DNA of 64,000 nucleotides from Chitinophaga agrisoli (GCF_008386695.1 NZ_VUOC01000001.1:1152347-1216346); one strand, 5' to 3'; positions 1-8,408 are shown, counted from the first letter of the stretch. A program made the numbers and translations. Notes: a model not told the origin generated them from the letters alone.

Positions 1-496
1 CAGCCAGTATAATTTCTGGGATACGGAAACGCAATTATGGGGTAAACCCGTGATGATCGCTTTCCAGTCACCCTGGGAGCAACTACCGGTTACAGACAGT
101 ATCCATACCGCCAAAGGCACTTGGGAATACTATATACAACCGCAGTATTATTCCTATTCCCTGCTGCGCTTAATACCCGCTATGACCAAAGTAAAGGCCC
201 GCCCCGGGGAGCATATGGCTTTTATACTGAAGGTACGTAACGGGTATGACCGCCCGCTGCCGGTAGATACCATGCATGAAGCGGTGCTGGGCTACGCGTT
301 TGTAAATAAACGGGAGGGATTGCCGGCGGTAAAATCAAATGTGAGCGTGTTCAAAGCGCTGGAGCGCCATATTATCCGTATGGAAGTGGTAATGCCTGAA
401 AAGCCGGGTACCTATCACCTTAAATTCTGTGTAATGGCGGGCGTATTACCGCCTACGCATAACAGCGATGCGATAAAAGTAGAGGTAAAACAATAA
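1..496 (+). CDS. C-terminal part of an unidentified protein (5' end outside window)
   Basis: The frame is open from base 2 of the window, so this is the tail of a longer gene. A GTG at base 50 is only an internal codon. The visible 164 residues look like a soluble beta-rich domain with alternating polar and hydrophobic stretches and no membrane segment. The end (GTYHLKFCVM, then LPPTHNSDAIKVEV) resembles the last strands of an immunoglobulin-like or jelly-roll domain. It vaguely recalls the soluble tails of Bacteroidota membrane glycosyltransferases of the GT39/ArnT type, but that is a weak impression. It ends just before a strong hairpin shared with convergent thiL. Function is not assigned. 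Confidence 0.6.
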   Translation, partial: SQYNFWDTETQLWGKPVMIAFQSPWEQLPVTDSIHTAKGTWEYYIQPQYYSYSLLRLIPAMTKVKARPGEHMAFILKVRNGYDRPLPVDTMHEAVLGYAFVNKREGLPAVKSNVSVFKALERHIIRMEVVMPEKPGTYHLKFCVMAGVLPPTHNSDAIKVEVKQ

Positions 497-516
497 CCGC
501 AATAGTTATACAACAG

Positions 517-561
517 AAAGGTGAATAGCGAAAGGAAATGTTCCTTCACTATTCACCTTTT
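517..561. terminator. Bidirectional terminator between the partial gene and thiL
   Basis: A 12-bp perfect stem (517-528 with 549-560, AAAGGTGAATAG) is followed by T's on the + strand and by T's on the - strand, with a second small stem inside the loop (AAGGAA/TTCCTT). It sits between two convergent genes and can serve both. Confidence 0.75.
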
Positions 562-579
562 TTATGTGGATGATGTTAT

Positions 580-1614
580 TTATTGCTCAAACGCATTCCA
601 TCCCTGCGCAACCAGTTTAAACTTGTTGCCGCCTTTAGTCAGGATGTGCGCGCCCTCGCTGATATCCGTCATGTAACCAATAACGCTGATCTGTTCATTC
701 AGCACCAGCTTATCATAGTCTTCCTGTTTAATGGTAAACAGCAGCTCATAATCCTCCCCGCCGCTTAATGCGCAGGCGGTAGGATCTAAACTGAACTTCA
801 ACGCCTGCTGGCGGCTTTGATCTGCGATAGGCAGCTTCTCTTCATACAGGACACAACCCAGGTTGCTTTGTTTGCAGATATGCAGCACCTCTGAGCTAAG
901 CCCGTCGCTTACGTCCATCATGGCCGTAGGTTTTACTTCCTGTTCTTCCAGGAATTCAACGATGTCTTTGCGGGCTTCCGGTTTCAGGAGGCGGCCCAAT
1001 ATATAGGTCTGATCTTCCAGGTCTGGCTGCAGCTGCGGGTTTTCCTTGTAGATCTGCTTTTCGCGTTCCAGCAGGGTAAGGCCCAGGAAAGCGCCGCCCA
1101 GGTCGCCGGATACGCAGATCAGGTCTCCTTTTTGCGCGGTAGAGCGTTTTACGAACTGGTCCGGCGTTACCTCGCCCAATGCCGTTACGCTGATCACGAA
1201 ACCTTTCTGGGAGGAGGAGGTATCCCCGCCTATCAGATCCACGCCGTACTTCTCACAGGCGGCATATACGCCTTCATAAAACTCATTCAGCGCCTCTACG
1301 GAAAAGCGGTTGCTAAAGGCTATGCTCATGGTGATATGCGTAGGTGTGGCATTCATGGCATAGATATCTGACAGGTTCACCACTACAGATTTATACCCCA
1401 GGTGTTTAAGCGGGGTATAGCTCAGGTCAAAATGGATGCCCTCCACCAGCATATCGGTGGTGATCACGGTCTGTTTGCCGAAATGATCTATCACGGCAGC
1501 GTCGTCTCCTACGCCTAACACGGTGCTGGCCTGCTGTATCTCGATATTGCGGGTCAGGAACTCAATCAGGCCAAACTCCCCCAGGGAGTTGATCTCTGTC
1601 CTTTCTTCACTCAT
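580..1614 (-). CDS. thiL: Thiamine-monophosphate kinase
   Basis: ThiL phosphorylates thiamine monophosphate with ATP to give thiamine diphosphate, the last step of cofactor synthesis, in the cytoplasm. The 344-residue length is normal. Family motifs are present in order: VGDDAA (about 35-40) for metal/ATP binding, TTDMLVEG (52-59), NLSDIYAM (80-87), GGDTSS (129-134), and a later MMDVSDGLSSE with SGGEDYELL that closes the active site as in the AIR synthase-related fold. The gene lies 18 bp behind the inositol-monophosphatase-like gene on the same strand, so the two are probably co-transcribed from a promoter near 2410. Nothing is missing. The thiamine diphosphate it makes is needed by enzymes such as the oxidoreductase at 4953-5987, but no link beyond proximity is shown. 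Confidence 0.95.
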   Translation of the reverse strand: MSEERTEINSLGEFGLIEFLTRNIEIQQASTVLGVGDDAAVIDHFGKQTVITTDMLVEGIHFDLSYTPLKHLGYKSVVVNLSDIYAMNATPTHITMSIAFSNRFSVEALNEFYEGVYAACEKYGVDLIGGDTSSSQKGFVISVTALGEVTPDQFVKRSTAQKGDLICVSGDLGGAFLGLTLLEREKQIYKENPQLQPDLEDQTYILGRLLKPEARKDIVEFLEEQEVKPTAMMDVSDGLSSEVLHICKQSNLGCVLYEEKLPIADQSRQQALKFSLDPTACALSGGEDYELLFTIKQEDYDKLVLNEQISVIGYMTDISEGAHILTKGGNKFKLVAQGWNAFEQ

Positions 1615-1632
1615 AATATTGTATTTGGCGTA

Positions 1633-2403
1633 TTATTTGCCGTTTACGGCCTGTATTAAATCGTTGTGTATAATGCCGTTGGTGGCAATGATCTTTTTCT
1701 GGTGGGGGGAGAAGCGGTTGCCTTTAAAATCGGTCACTTTACCGCCTGCTTCCTCTACGATGATGAACCCGGCGGCAGAATCCCAGGCGTTCAGTTTATG
1801 CTCATAAAACCCATCAAACCGGCCGGCTGCTACCCAGCAAAGGTCTATAGCGGCAGAGCCCAGGCGGCGCAGCGGTAAACCTTCCTTTATAAAACGGCCA
1901 AATACGGCAATGGGATCATTTTCTTCCTCTTCCCAGGTATAAGGGAAACCGGTTACCAGGCAGGCTTTGGCCAGCTCGCTTTTGGCAGATACCCGGATGG
2001 GTTTGTCGTTAAGGGTAGCGCCCGCGCCTTTCTCCGCAAAGAAGAATTCGTTCATAAAAGGATTGTATACCGCGCCCATCACTACTTCGCCATCTACTTC
2101 CACGCCAATGGATACACAGCATAAAGGGATACCGTGCGCAAAGTTCACCGTGCCATCCAGCGGATCAATGATCCATTTGGTATTGGAGGCGGTAGAAAGC
2201 TCGCCGGCTTCCTCGCTCAGGATATAATGATCCGGGAAACTGGCCCGGATGGTATCCAGGATCGCGGTTTCCGCTTTTTTATCCGCTTCCGTTACCAGGT
2301 CATTCACGGAGCTTTTGCTGTCTATCTGGAAGCTGCCATTGAAATATTCCTGTAAGATTTTTCCTCCGGCTTGCGTAGCTTTGAGTAATGTGGCTTTTAA
2401 CAT
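1633..2403 (-). CDS. Inositol monophosphatase family protein (SuhB-like)
   Basis: This is a Mg-dependent phosphomonoesterase of the IMPase/SuhB family, 256 residues, which is usual. The metal-binding signature is intact: the EE pair at 64-65 in SEEAGE, WIIDPLDGT at 77-85, and a C-terminal AWDSAAG followed by EEAGG. Members hydrolyse inositol phosphates, 3'-phosphoadenosine 5'-phosphate or related small phosphates; the substrate cannot be told from sequence. It is the first gene of a probable two-gene unit with thiL (18 bp gap). A TAnnTTTG box lies immediately upstream of its start. The product is cytosolic with no signal peptide. Confidence 0.9.
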   Translation of the reverse strand: MLKATLLKATQAGGKILQEYFNGSFQIDSKSSVNDLVTEADKKAETAILDTIRASFPDHYILSEEAGELSTASNTKWIIDPLDGTVNFAHGIPLCCVSIGVEVDGEVVMGAVYNPFMNEFFFAEKGAGATLNDKPIRVSAKSELAKACLVTGFPYTWEEEENDPIAVFGRFIKEGLPLRRLGSAAIDLCWVAAGRFDGFYEHKLNAWDSAAGFIIVEEAGGKVTDFKGNRFSPHQKKIIATNGIIHNDLIQAVNGK

Positions 2404-2407
2404 GCCG

Positions 2408-2415
2408 CAAAGTTA
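2408..2415 (-). promoter_or_regulatory. -7 box for the IMPase-thiL unit
   Basis: TAACTTTG on the - strand fits the Bacteroidota -7 consensus TAnnTTTG. It lies about 5 bases before the ATG, implying a very short leader. No convincing TTTG -33 element is seen at normal spacing, so this is tentative. Confidence 0.35.
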
Positions 2416-2420
2416 GGAAT

Positions 2421-2526
2421 TTAGTCGTTAGTTGCGAGCCGCCGCCAATTGACGGATCAAATAGGAAAAATAGTTAATTCTCAATCATTTATAGGTAATA
2501 ACTATCCGCTTACAACTAACAACTAA
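2421..2526. repeat. Heptamer-array inverted repeat, family C
   Basis: The left arm (2421-2438) and right arm (2507-2526) are imperfect inverse copies of a tandem 7-base unit (ACAACTA / TAGTTGT). Mismatches between arms are transitions, which would leave G:U pairs in RNA. The arms flank about 70 bases of unrelated sequence. It fills the divergent gap between the IMPase gene and the GH3 gene. Confidence 0.6.
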
Positions 2527-2532
2527 TTACCG

Positions 2533-2540
2533 TATTTTTG
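2533..2540 (+). promoter_or_regulatory. -7 box for the GH3 gene
   Basis: TATTTTTG matches TAnnTTTG and sits 27 bases before the ATG. A -33 TTTG is not evident because this region is the heptamer-repeat right arm. Confidence 0.4.
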
Positions 2541-2567
2541 CATTTCAAATAATGTGAAAGGAAATTA

Positions 2568-4112
2568 ATGGCCATCATCGGTAATCTTATATCCAGGTCA
2601 CTGCGGATCCGTAAACAGTTCACGGTTAAATTAGGGACACCACGCCAATACCAGCTCCAGGTACTGCACCGCCTGCTGGAAAAAGCCAAGAACACGCAGT
2701 TTGGCCGCCATTATAAGTTTCAGGACATCTTAGATAGTCCTAACTTTATGGCACAATACCGGGCCCGGATACCGGTACATAACTACAACAAAATGCACGG
2801 GGAGTGGTGGCATAAATGCCTCGAAGGGGACGATAACGTTAGCTGGCCCGAAAAGATCAAATATTTTGCCCTCAGCTCCGGCACCTCAGAATCCGCCAGC
2901 AAACACATCCCTGTTACCCGCGACATGCTGCGCACGGTGAAGAAAGTAGGCGTAAAGCAGCTGTACTCCATGGTTAACTTTAATATACCGCCTAAATCCT
3001 TTGAGAAAGGGATCCTGATGCTGGGTGGTACCACCTCCCTGTACGAAAAAGGCGATTATTACGAGGGCGACATGAGCGGTATACAGGCCAAGAACATACC
3101 CCGCTGGTTCCGCCGTTTCTACAAACCCGGCGGCCGCATCTCCAAAAAGCCCAATTGGGAACAGCGGATCAAACTCATTGTACGTAAAGCCCCCCAATGG
3201 GATGTGGGCACCGTATGCGGTGTGCCTGCCTGGGTACAGATCGTACTGGAAGAGATCATCAAATACCACGGCGTAAAGAACATACACGAAATATGGCCCA
3301 ACCTGGCTATCTATATCCACGGGGGCGTATCGTTTGAGCCTTACCGCGAAAGCTTCCAGAAAGTGCTGGGTAAACCCATCACTTTCATAGAGACCTATAT
3401 GGCCTCTGAAGGTTCTTTTGGCTTCCAGGCCCGGCCCGGTACCAAAGGCATTAAGCTGGTGCTGAATGCGGGTATCTTCTTTGAATTCATACCTTTTACA
3501 GAAGACAATTTTGATGCGGATGGGGAAGTAAAACCCAATCCGAAATCATACATGATACATGAGGTGGTGGAAGATGTGGAATATGCCGTAATGCTAAGCA
3601 CCTGCGCAGGCGCCTGGCGTTATCTCATTGGCGATGTAGTGAAATTCACCTCCGTAAAGGAACACGAGATCATTATCGTAGGCCGTACCAAACAGTTCCT
3701 GAGCCTGTGCGGGGAGCATATGAGCATTGATAATATGAACAAGGCCATAGATACGGTACAGCGTAAACTGGGCATTACGGTAAAGGAATTTACCATTGCC
3801 GGTTTCCCGTATGAGAACCTGTTTGCGCACCGTTGGTATATTGGCACAGATGATGTACATGTAGATACCAATAAGGTACGTGAGATCATAGATCAAACGC
3901 TGGCAGAAGTGAATGACGACTATGCGGTGGAAAGAACAGCTGCCTTAAAGGAGATCTTTGTAGAGATATTGCCCAATGACGTGTTTATTGAGTACCTGCG
4001 TGGCAAAGGCAAGGAAGGCGCTATGAACAAATTCCCCCGTGTAATGAAAGGCGAGAAGCTGAAAGATTGGGAGCGATTCCTGCAAACCAGGACCGTAGCA
4101 AACGGCAAGTGA
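2568..4112 (+). CDS. GH3 auxin-responsive promoter family protein (acyl-adenylate superfamily)
   Basis: A 514-residue protein of the GH3 family, related to plant enzymes that adenylate a carboxylic acid and join it to an amino acid. Family traits seen are the N-terminal helical part with AKNTQFGRHYKF (about residues 37-50), RIPVHNYNKM, the phosphate-loop-like segment LSSGTSESASKHIPVT (about 102-117), the TYMASEGSFGFQ acyl-site loop, and the late GDVVKFTS / GRTKQFLSLCGEHMS segment that marks the mobile C-terminal domain. Bacteroidota homologues have no established substrate. The protein is cytosolic, without signal or membrane segments. It is a single-gene unit closed by a hairpin at 4160-4201. 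Confidence is high for the family and low for any reaction. Confidence 0.88.
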   Translation: MAIIGNLISRSLRIRKQFTVKLGTPRQYQLQVLHRLLEKAKNTQFGRHYKFQDILDSPNFMAQYRARIPVHNYNKMHGEWWHKCLEGDDNVSWPEKIKYFALSSGTSESASKHIPVTRDMLRTVKKVGVKQLYSMVNFNIPPKSFEKGILMLGGTTSLYEKGDYYEGDMSGIQAKNIPRWFRRFYKPGGRISKKPNWEQRIKLIVRKAPQWDVGTVCGVPAWVQIVLEEIIKYHGVKNIHEIWPNLAIYIHGGVSFEPYRESFQKVLGKPITFIETYMASEGSFGFQARPGTKGIKLVLNAGIFFEFIPFTEDNFDADGEVKPNPKSYMIHEVVEDVEYAVMLSTCAGAWRYLIGDVVKFTSVKEHEIIIVGRTKQFLSLCGEHMSIDNMNKAIDTVQRKLGITVKEFTIAGFPYENLFAHRWYIGTDDVHVDTNKVREIIDQTLAEVNDDYAVERTAALKEIFVEILPNDVFIEYLRGKGKEGAMNKFPRVMKGEKLKDWERFLQTRTVANGK

Positions 4113-4159
4113 TAGACGATACTATCCCGCCCTGGCGGGATATTTAACAATACTTAATT

Positions 4160-4201
4160 AAAAAAGGTGGGTAACTTTAGCGATTTAGTTACCCTTTTTT
4201 T
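4160..4201 (+). terminator. Terminator of the GH3 gene, abutting lysE
   Basis: An A-run, the GGTAACT/AGTTACC stem (4170-4176 with 4186-4192) and a run of T's end just 6 bases before the lysE ATG. A promoter-like TAACTTTA (4172-4179) lies inside the stem, so the hairpin and the lysE start signals occupy the same DNA. Confidence 0.6.
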
Positions 4202-4206
4202 ATTAC

Positions 4207-4848
4207 ATGATAGCAGCAATCGTAGCAGGTTTAGGGCTGGGCGTATTTCTATCATTATCGGTGGGGCCGGTAATATTTGCCATCATAAAGCACAGTATCA
4301 ACAATGGTTTTAAGGCGGGCATCAGCTTTGTGCTGGGCGTGTCTTTCAGCGATATTATGTTTGTATTGGTAGGTAACCTGGCCACCTCTTTTATTGAAGG
4401 GCTGGAAGATTACAAGCGCAGCATTGGCGTAGCCGGCGGTATCATGCTGGTATGTATGGGCCTGTACGGGCTGTTCCTTAAACGCGTAAAGATCAGTACC
4501 GGCGAAGAGAAACCGGAAATGTTCCGCACCCATGACTATCTGAAAATATGGCTGGCCGGTTTCCTGATGAACACCCTGAACCCCGGCGTGATCATCTTCT
4601 GGCTGGGGGTATGCGTAGCTAACAGCGCCACGCCGGCTTCTCACCGGCTTATTATGTTCACCCTCTGTCTCTCCTTTGTTTTATCCATGGATATCTTAAA
4701 AGTGTTTGTGAGTGATAAGATCCGGCATAAGCTTACCCTTAATAATGTGGAGCTCTTAAACCGTATAGCCGGCGTGAGTATGGTGATATTTGGGGTAGTG
4801 TTGTTGTATAAGGTGTTGTTTGATGTGGCGGGGCTGGTGGCGCATTGA
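4207..4848 (+). CDS. LysE family translocator
   Basis: A 213-residue inner-membrane protein with about six hydrophobic helices, the size of LysE/RhtB amino-acid exporters. The N-terminus AGLGLGVFLSLSVGPVIFAI carries the conserved small-residue/SxGPV motif of helix 1, followed by the ISFVLGVSFSDIMFVLVG segment and a second half with LMNTLNPGVIIFWLG, the family's NP motif. It presumably exports an amino acid or related metabolite; the substrate is unknown. It is transcribed alone, squeezed between the upstream terminator and a long bidirectional hairpin at 4861-4916. Confidence 0.87.
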   Translation: MIAAIVAGLGLGVFLSLSVGPVIFAIIKHSINNGFKAGISFVLGVSFSDIMFVLVGNLATSFIEGLEDYKRSIGVAGGIMLVCMGLYGLFLKRVKISTGEEKPEMFRTHDYLKIWLAGFLMNTLNPGVIIFWLGVCVANSATPASHRLIMFTLCLSFVLSMDILKVFVSDKIRHKLTLNNVELLNRIAGVSMVIFGVVLLYKVLFDVAGLVAH

Positions 4849-4860
4849 CCATCAATTTTA

Positions 4861-4916
4861 CTAAATAAAAAGTGCTAATGAAATACCGCAATATTCCATT
4901 AGCACTTTTTATTTAG
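4861..4916. terminator. Long bidirectional terminator, lysE / korB
   Basis: A stem of about 20 bp (CTAAATAAAAAGTGCTAATG with its exact inverse) has A/T-rich flanks that give a T-run on either strand. It lies between the convergent ends of the LysE gene and the oxidoreductase gene. The GTGCTAATG core resembles the octamer of the family A repeats. Confidence 0.8.
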
Positions 4917-4952
4917 AGACATTATATACAGTCTACTATATTCATCCGCACA

Positions 4953-5987
4953 TTACCTGATCGTCCAGGTTTCATTGCCAGACAGCAGCTTATCCAGGTT
5001 ACCCGGGCCTCTTTTGGCGATCGCATCTTCGATCTGGCGGGCCATACCTTCTTCATAAGTAGGCCTGCTGGTCTGGTAAAATACGCCAAAGGGGCGGGGC
5101 AGGTGGCCTTCGATCCGCGGATCGTCAAAGATGCGGGTCAGCAGCTGCGCTTTATAGAAATCACTTTCATCATGGATCCAGAGGTCGCTGGCGCTGTATT
5201 CGCTGCCTAACTCCACTACTACCGGTTTCAGGCCATCCAGGCGGATGCCTTTGTTCTTTTGCGCGCCAAATACCAGCGGCTGACCGTTTTCCACGAAAAT
5301 GGTCTCTTCCATCTTGGAGCCTTTTTCAGTAAATACCTCAAAAGCGCCATCGTTAAAGATGTTACAGTTCTGGTATATTTCCAGGAAGGAAGCGCCTTTA
5401 TGGGCATGACTGCGTTTCAGCAGTTCCTGCAGGTGTTTGGGATCACGGTCCATGCTGCGGGCAATAAAAGTAGCATCCGCACCCAGGGCCAGGGCCAGGG
5501 GATTAAACGGATGGTCTATACTGCCAAACGGAGTGGATTTGGTGATCTTGTTCTCCTCAGAGGTAGGGGAGTACTGGCCTTTGGTTAACCCGTAGATCTG
5601 GTTGTTGAACAACATGATATTCAGGTCAAAATTACGGCGCAGCAGGTGAATGGTATGGTTACCGCCTATGGACAGGCCGTCCCCATCGCCCGTTACTACC
5701 CAAACGCTCAGCTCAGGCCGGGTAGCCTTTAAGCCGGAGGCAATGGCGGTAGCACGGCCATGGATAGAGTGCATGCCGTAGGTGTTCATATAATAAGGGA
5801 AACGGGAAGAACACCCGATACCTGAAACGATCACTATATTCTCCCGGGGAATTCCCAGTCCGGGCATAATGGTCTGCACCTGTTTTAATATGGAATAGTC
5901 CCCGCAGCCCGGGCACCAGCGTACTTCCTGGTCCGTTGCAAAATCCTTGGCTGTAAGCGCCTGCGGAGCGATGGTGGTTGTTGACAT
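4953..5987 (-). CDS. korB: 2-oxoacid:ferredoxin oxidoreductase, beta subunit
   Basis: This is the thiamine-diphosphate-binding beta subunit of a two-subunit 2-oxoglutarate (or other 2-oxoacid):ferredoxin oxidoreductase, 344 residues. WCPGCGDYSIL (24-34) is the typical N-terminal signature with Cys ligands. The ThDP motif runs from GDGD (100-103) to FNN (127-129), with SGIGCSSR and the GRATAIASGLK loop between. The alpha subunit, normally encoded directly upstream, is absent: the gene before it on this strand is an AhpD-like protein, and the downstream side is closed by a terminator. A TAATTTTG box precedes the gene, so it seems to be transcribed alone. The enzyme would be cytosolic and pair with an alpha subunit encoded elsewhere. 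Confidence 0.9.
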   Translation of the reverse strand: MSTTTIAPQALTAKDFATDQEVRWCPGCGDYSILKQVQTIMPGLGIPRENIVIVSGIGCSSRFPYYMNTYGMHSIHGRATAIASGLKATRPELSVWVVTGDGDGLSIGGNHTIHLLRRNFDLNIMLFNNQIYGLTKGQYSPTSEENKITKSTPFGSIDHPFNPLALALGADATFIARSMDRDPKHLQELLKRSHAHKGASFLEIYQNCNIFNDGAFEVFTEKGSKMEETIFVENGQPLVFGAQKNKGIRLDGLKPVVVELGSEYSASDLWIHDESDFYKAQLLTRIFDDPRIEGHLPRPFGVFYQTSRPTYEEGMARQIEDAIAKRGPGNLDKLLSGNETWTIR

Positions 5988-6008
5988 TGTATTATATTAA
6001 ATAGTCTG

Positions 6009-6016
6009 CAAAATTA
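6009..6016 (-). promoter_or_regulatory. -7 box for korB
   Basis: TAATTTTG on the - strand fits TAnnTTTG, 21 bases before the ATG. No clear -33 box is visible. Confidence 0.4.
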
Positions 6017-6064
6017 ACTAATAATGAAGAATGTATGGCGAATAATCCCCCGGATGACTTATTA

Positions 6065-6421
6065 TCAATTTTTGTCATCACTGCCCGTCAGCAGTTCCCA
6101 GTATTCTGCGGCCCGGCGGGTATGCGGGATCACGATGGTGCCGCCTACAATATTGGCTACGGCAAAGATCTCATACATTTCTGCGGTGGTAATGCCCTGC
6201 TCATGGCATTTACCCAGGTGATATTTGATACAGTCATCGCAGCGCAGTACCATAGAAGATACTAAGCCCAGCATTTCCTTTACTTTGGTGCTCAGCGCGC
6301 CTTCTGCATAGGTATTGGTGTCCAGGTTAAACAGGCGGTTGATCACCTTGTTCTGTTGCCCCAGGATCACTTCGTTCATCTTAGCCCGGTATTCATTGAA
6401 TTCTTGGATCTGATCTGACAT
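6065..6421 (-). CDS. Carboxymuconolactone decarboxylase / AhpD-like protein
   Basis: A 118-residue all-helical protein of the CMD/AhpD superfamily. The redox motif CxxCxxxH is intact as CDDCIKYH (C61, C64, H68), typical of AhpD-type alkylhydroperoxidase partners rather than of true decarboxylases, which lack the cysteines. It is followed by AVANIVGGTIVIPHTRRA, which resembles the usual helix after the active site. It probably takes part in thiol-based peroxide or disulfide chemistry in the cytosol. It lies 77 bp upstream of korB on the same strand, but each gene has its own promoter-like box. Confidence 0.85.
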   Translation of the reverse strand: MSDQIQEFNEYRAKMNEVILGQQNKVINRLFNLDTNTYAEGALSTKVKEMLGLVSSMVLRCDDCIKYHLGKCHEQGITTAEMYEIFAVANIVGGTIVIPHTRRAAEYWELLTGSDDKN

Positions 6422-6460
6422 CTTGCTATTATTTCACTGCTAAAGCTATGAAAGGATTCG

Positions 6461-6468
6461 CAAATATA
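6461..6468 (-). promoter_or_regulatory. -7 box for the AhpD-like gene
   Basis: TATATTTG on the - strand, 39 bases before the ATG, fits TAnnTTTG. A -33 box is not obvious. Confidence 0.4.
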
Positions 6469-6539
6469 TATTAATCTACTTTATCAGTGGACTACTGCCC
6501 GGTACTTGGGCGATAATAATAGGTTATAGGTGATAACAT

Positions 6540-8294
6540 TTAATTATGCTTACCGGCCTGCTCCAGGAAATCCTTTAGCCCCTGTACGATCTTATCCGCC
6601 ATCAGTTGCCGGAATTGTGGGTCCAGCACTTTAGCCTCATCGCCGGGGTTGCTGAGGAACAGGGTCTCTATCAGCGCATCCGGGAATTCTGTTGGATTGT
6701 TAAGGATGAAGTTAAAATTGCCATTGCAGCCAAAACCGCTAAGACCGGTTTCCAGCATGCGGTTATAGATGGCGCGGGCCAGCGGCTCGCAGAAGCGATG
6801 GCGGTAATAAGTGGCGGTACCCTTTATATCTACCGGGTTTACGGAAGAATTGAGGTGGATACTTAGTAGCAGGTCCGGGTCCTTACGGCGGTAATCGGAG
6901 AGGCGGTCTTCATTGGCTACAAACTGGTCGCGGGTACGGGAGGGCAGTACGGTAGCGCCTTCTTTTTCCAGGGCAGCCTTTAACAGCATGGCCACAGACA
7001 GGCTCAGCTCTTTTTCATAGATGCCCATATTACCCACCGCGCCTACATTGTTGCCGCCATGGCCGGCGTCCAGGCCAATGGTCAGGTTGCGTAGCTGTAA
7101 GCTGGCGGGTTGCCGTTTTACCTGTACGACAAGGGTATCTTCCTTGTAATATACGCGGTAGCCCCAGGGATAGCCATGCTGCAGGGATATGACCATGCGG
7201 AACACTTCCGGGTCTATCTGTTGCCAGGCTACCCGTTCTATTTCGCGGGTGCTGCCCAGCTGGGTTTGGAGACCCTGTTCCGCATAAGCGCCAAATACGT
7301 CTACAATGATCTTGCCTGGCTCCACTTCCTGGGTGGAGATATAAGGCAGTTTATCCGCCAGCGGTACGGCTACATAATCGTAATCATCATTCGCCCATAC
7401 CCGGGCATTATTTATTATGCTGATGGGCACCAGTTCTTCCAGCGTAGCGGTGTCTACCAGCGGTTCCGGTATATAGGCGTAACGTTTGGGCGCCAGTTGT
7501 ACTTTATAATAATTGCCCTCGCGGCCGGTAATGTAGAGTAGCACGCCCTCGTCCAGGTAACCCAGCTTTTCCGGGCCCAGGCGGTCGCCATGGGGGGAGA
7601 TGGTCAGGTAGGTGAGGTTATCTATGGTACGCCCCACAAACCGGCCCCGGTTACGAAGGTAGGAGTAGTAGTTAGGGCTTTCCTTAATGGCGGTTTGCCC
7701 GCTGCCGTTCTGCATGGTGATCCGGATGCGGCCATTCAGCAGGCTATCGCTGTCCTGTACCACATATATGCCCTCGTAAAAGCCGGCCACGCCTTCGTTA
7801 TCAGCAGCGGGTATCTCCTTCATGGGCGCATTATTGATCCAATTAGCTTTACAGCCGGGAAAGGCCTTCATGCGTATACGCAGGGTATCGCCTTCAGACA
7901 CCTGTAGGTTGCCTTGCGGGCTGATGGTAAAATAATCTATACGGAAAACGGGCGTAGGGCTGGGAGGGGGCAGGGGACGGTAATAGTACATTACCTGTTT
8001 GCTTACAAACCGGCCGGTGCTGTCAGTGGCGGTGAGCACCAACCGGGTATTGCCAACGGGCAGCTCCTGTTTAATGGCAAATGCGCCGGTAGCATATACG
8101 TAAACACTGTCGTTATTGAGCTGCAGGCGGCAACCTGCACAGGTACGGCCTGAGAGGAATTGTTTGGCGCTGCTTACGTTATTCTGTTCTCTGACAGGCT
8201 GGTTCAATCGTAAAAAAGCCTGTGCCATTATCTGCTGCTGTACAAAACACAAAGTTATGATCAACAGCCCGCGGTGCATAAATCTATCTATCAT
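6540..8294 (-). CDS. N-acetylmuramoyl-L-alanine amidase (Amidase_3), exported
   Basis: A 584-residue peptidoglycan amidase that cuts the bond between N-acetylmuramic acid and the stem peptide. An N-terminal signal peptide (LLIITLCFVQQQIMAQA) sends it to the periplasm; the start at 8279 (MHRGLL) is an alternative to 8294. Residues about 30-390 form a long beta-rich N-terminal part with an SH3-like stretch (DEGVLLYITGREGNYYKVQL), probably for binding. The zinc catalytic domain is C-terminal: H412 in LDAGHGG, E427 in YEKEL, H480 in LLSIHLNSS and E543 in ALIETLFLSN, all present. It is likely used in cell division or wall turnover. A family A repeat separates it from the acyl-CoA dehydrogenase gene. 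Confidence 0.92.
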   Translation of the reverse strand: MIDRFMHRGLLIITLCFVQQQIMAQAFLRLNQPVREQNNVSSAKQFLSGRTCAGCRLQLNNDSVYVYATGAFAIKQELPVGNTRLVLTATDSTGRFVSKQVMYYYRPLPPPSPTPVFRIDYFTISPQGNLQVSEGDTLRIRMKAFPGCKANWINNAPMKEIPAADNEGVAGFYEGIYVVQDSDSLLNGRIRITMQNGSGQTAIKESPNYYSYLRNRGRFVGRTIDNLTYLTISPHGDRLGPEKLGYLDEGVLLYITGREGNYYKVQLAPKRYAYIPEPLVDTATLEELVPISIINNARVWANDDYDYVAVPLADKLPYISTQEVEPGKIIVDVFGAYAEQGLQTQLGSTREIERVAWQQIDPEVFRMVISLQHGYPWGYRVYYKEDTLVVQVKRQPASLQLRNLTIGLDAGHGGNNVGAVGNMGIYEKELSLSVAMLLKAALEKEGATVLPSRTRDQFVANEDRLSDYRRKDPDLLLSIHLNSSVNPVDIKGTATYYRHRFCEPLARAIYNRMLETGLSGFGCNGNFNFILNNPTEFPDALIETLFLSNPGDEAKVLDPQFRQLMADKIVQGLKDFLEQAGKHN

Positions 8295-8307
8295 GGAATA
8301 GTACGAT

Positions 8308-8408
8308 AATGTGCTAATAGATCAATGTGCTGATGTGCTGATGAAAATGCAGCGGAATTATCCGTGTTAATCATCAGCACATCAGCATATTAGCACATTA
8401 GCACATCA
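8308..8408. repeat. Octamer-array inverted repeat, family A, copy 1
   Basis: The left arm (8308-8343) has units of TGTGCTRA, one of them degenerate. The right arm (8371-8408) carries the inverse, TYAGCACA, four times. The loop is unique sequence. The right arm reaches into the acyl-CoA dehydrogenase gene and supplies its TGA stop. Confidence 0.75.
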
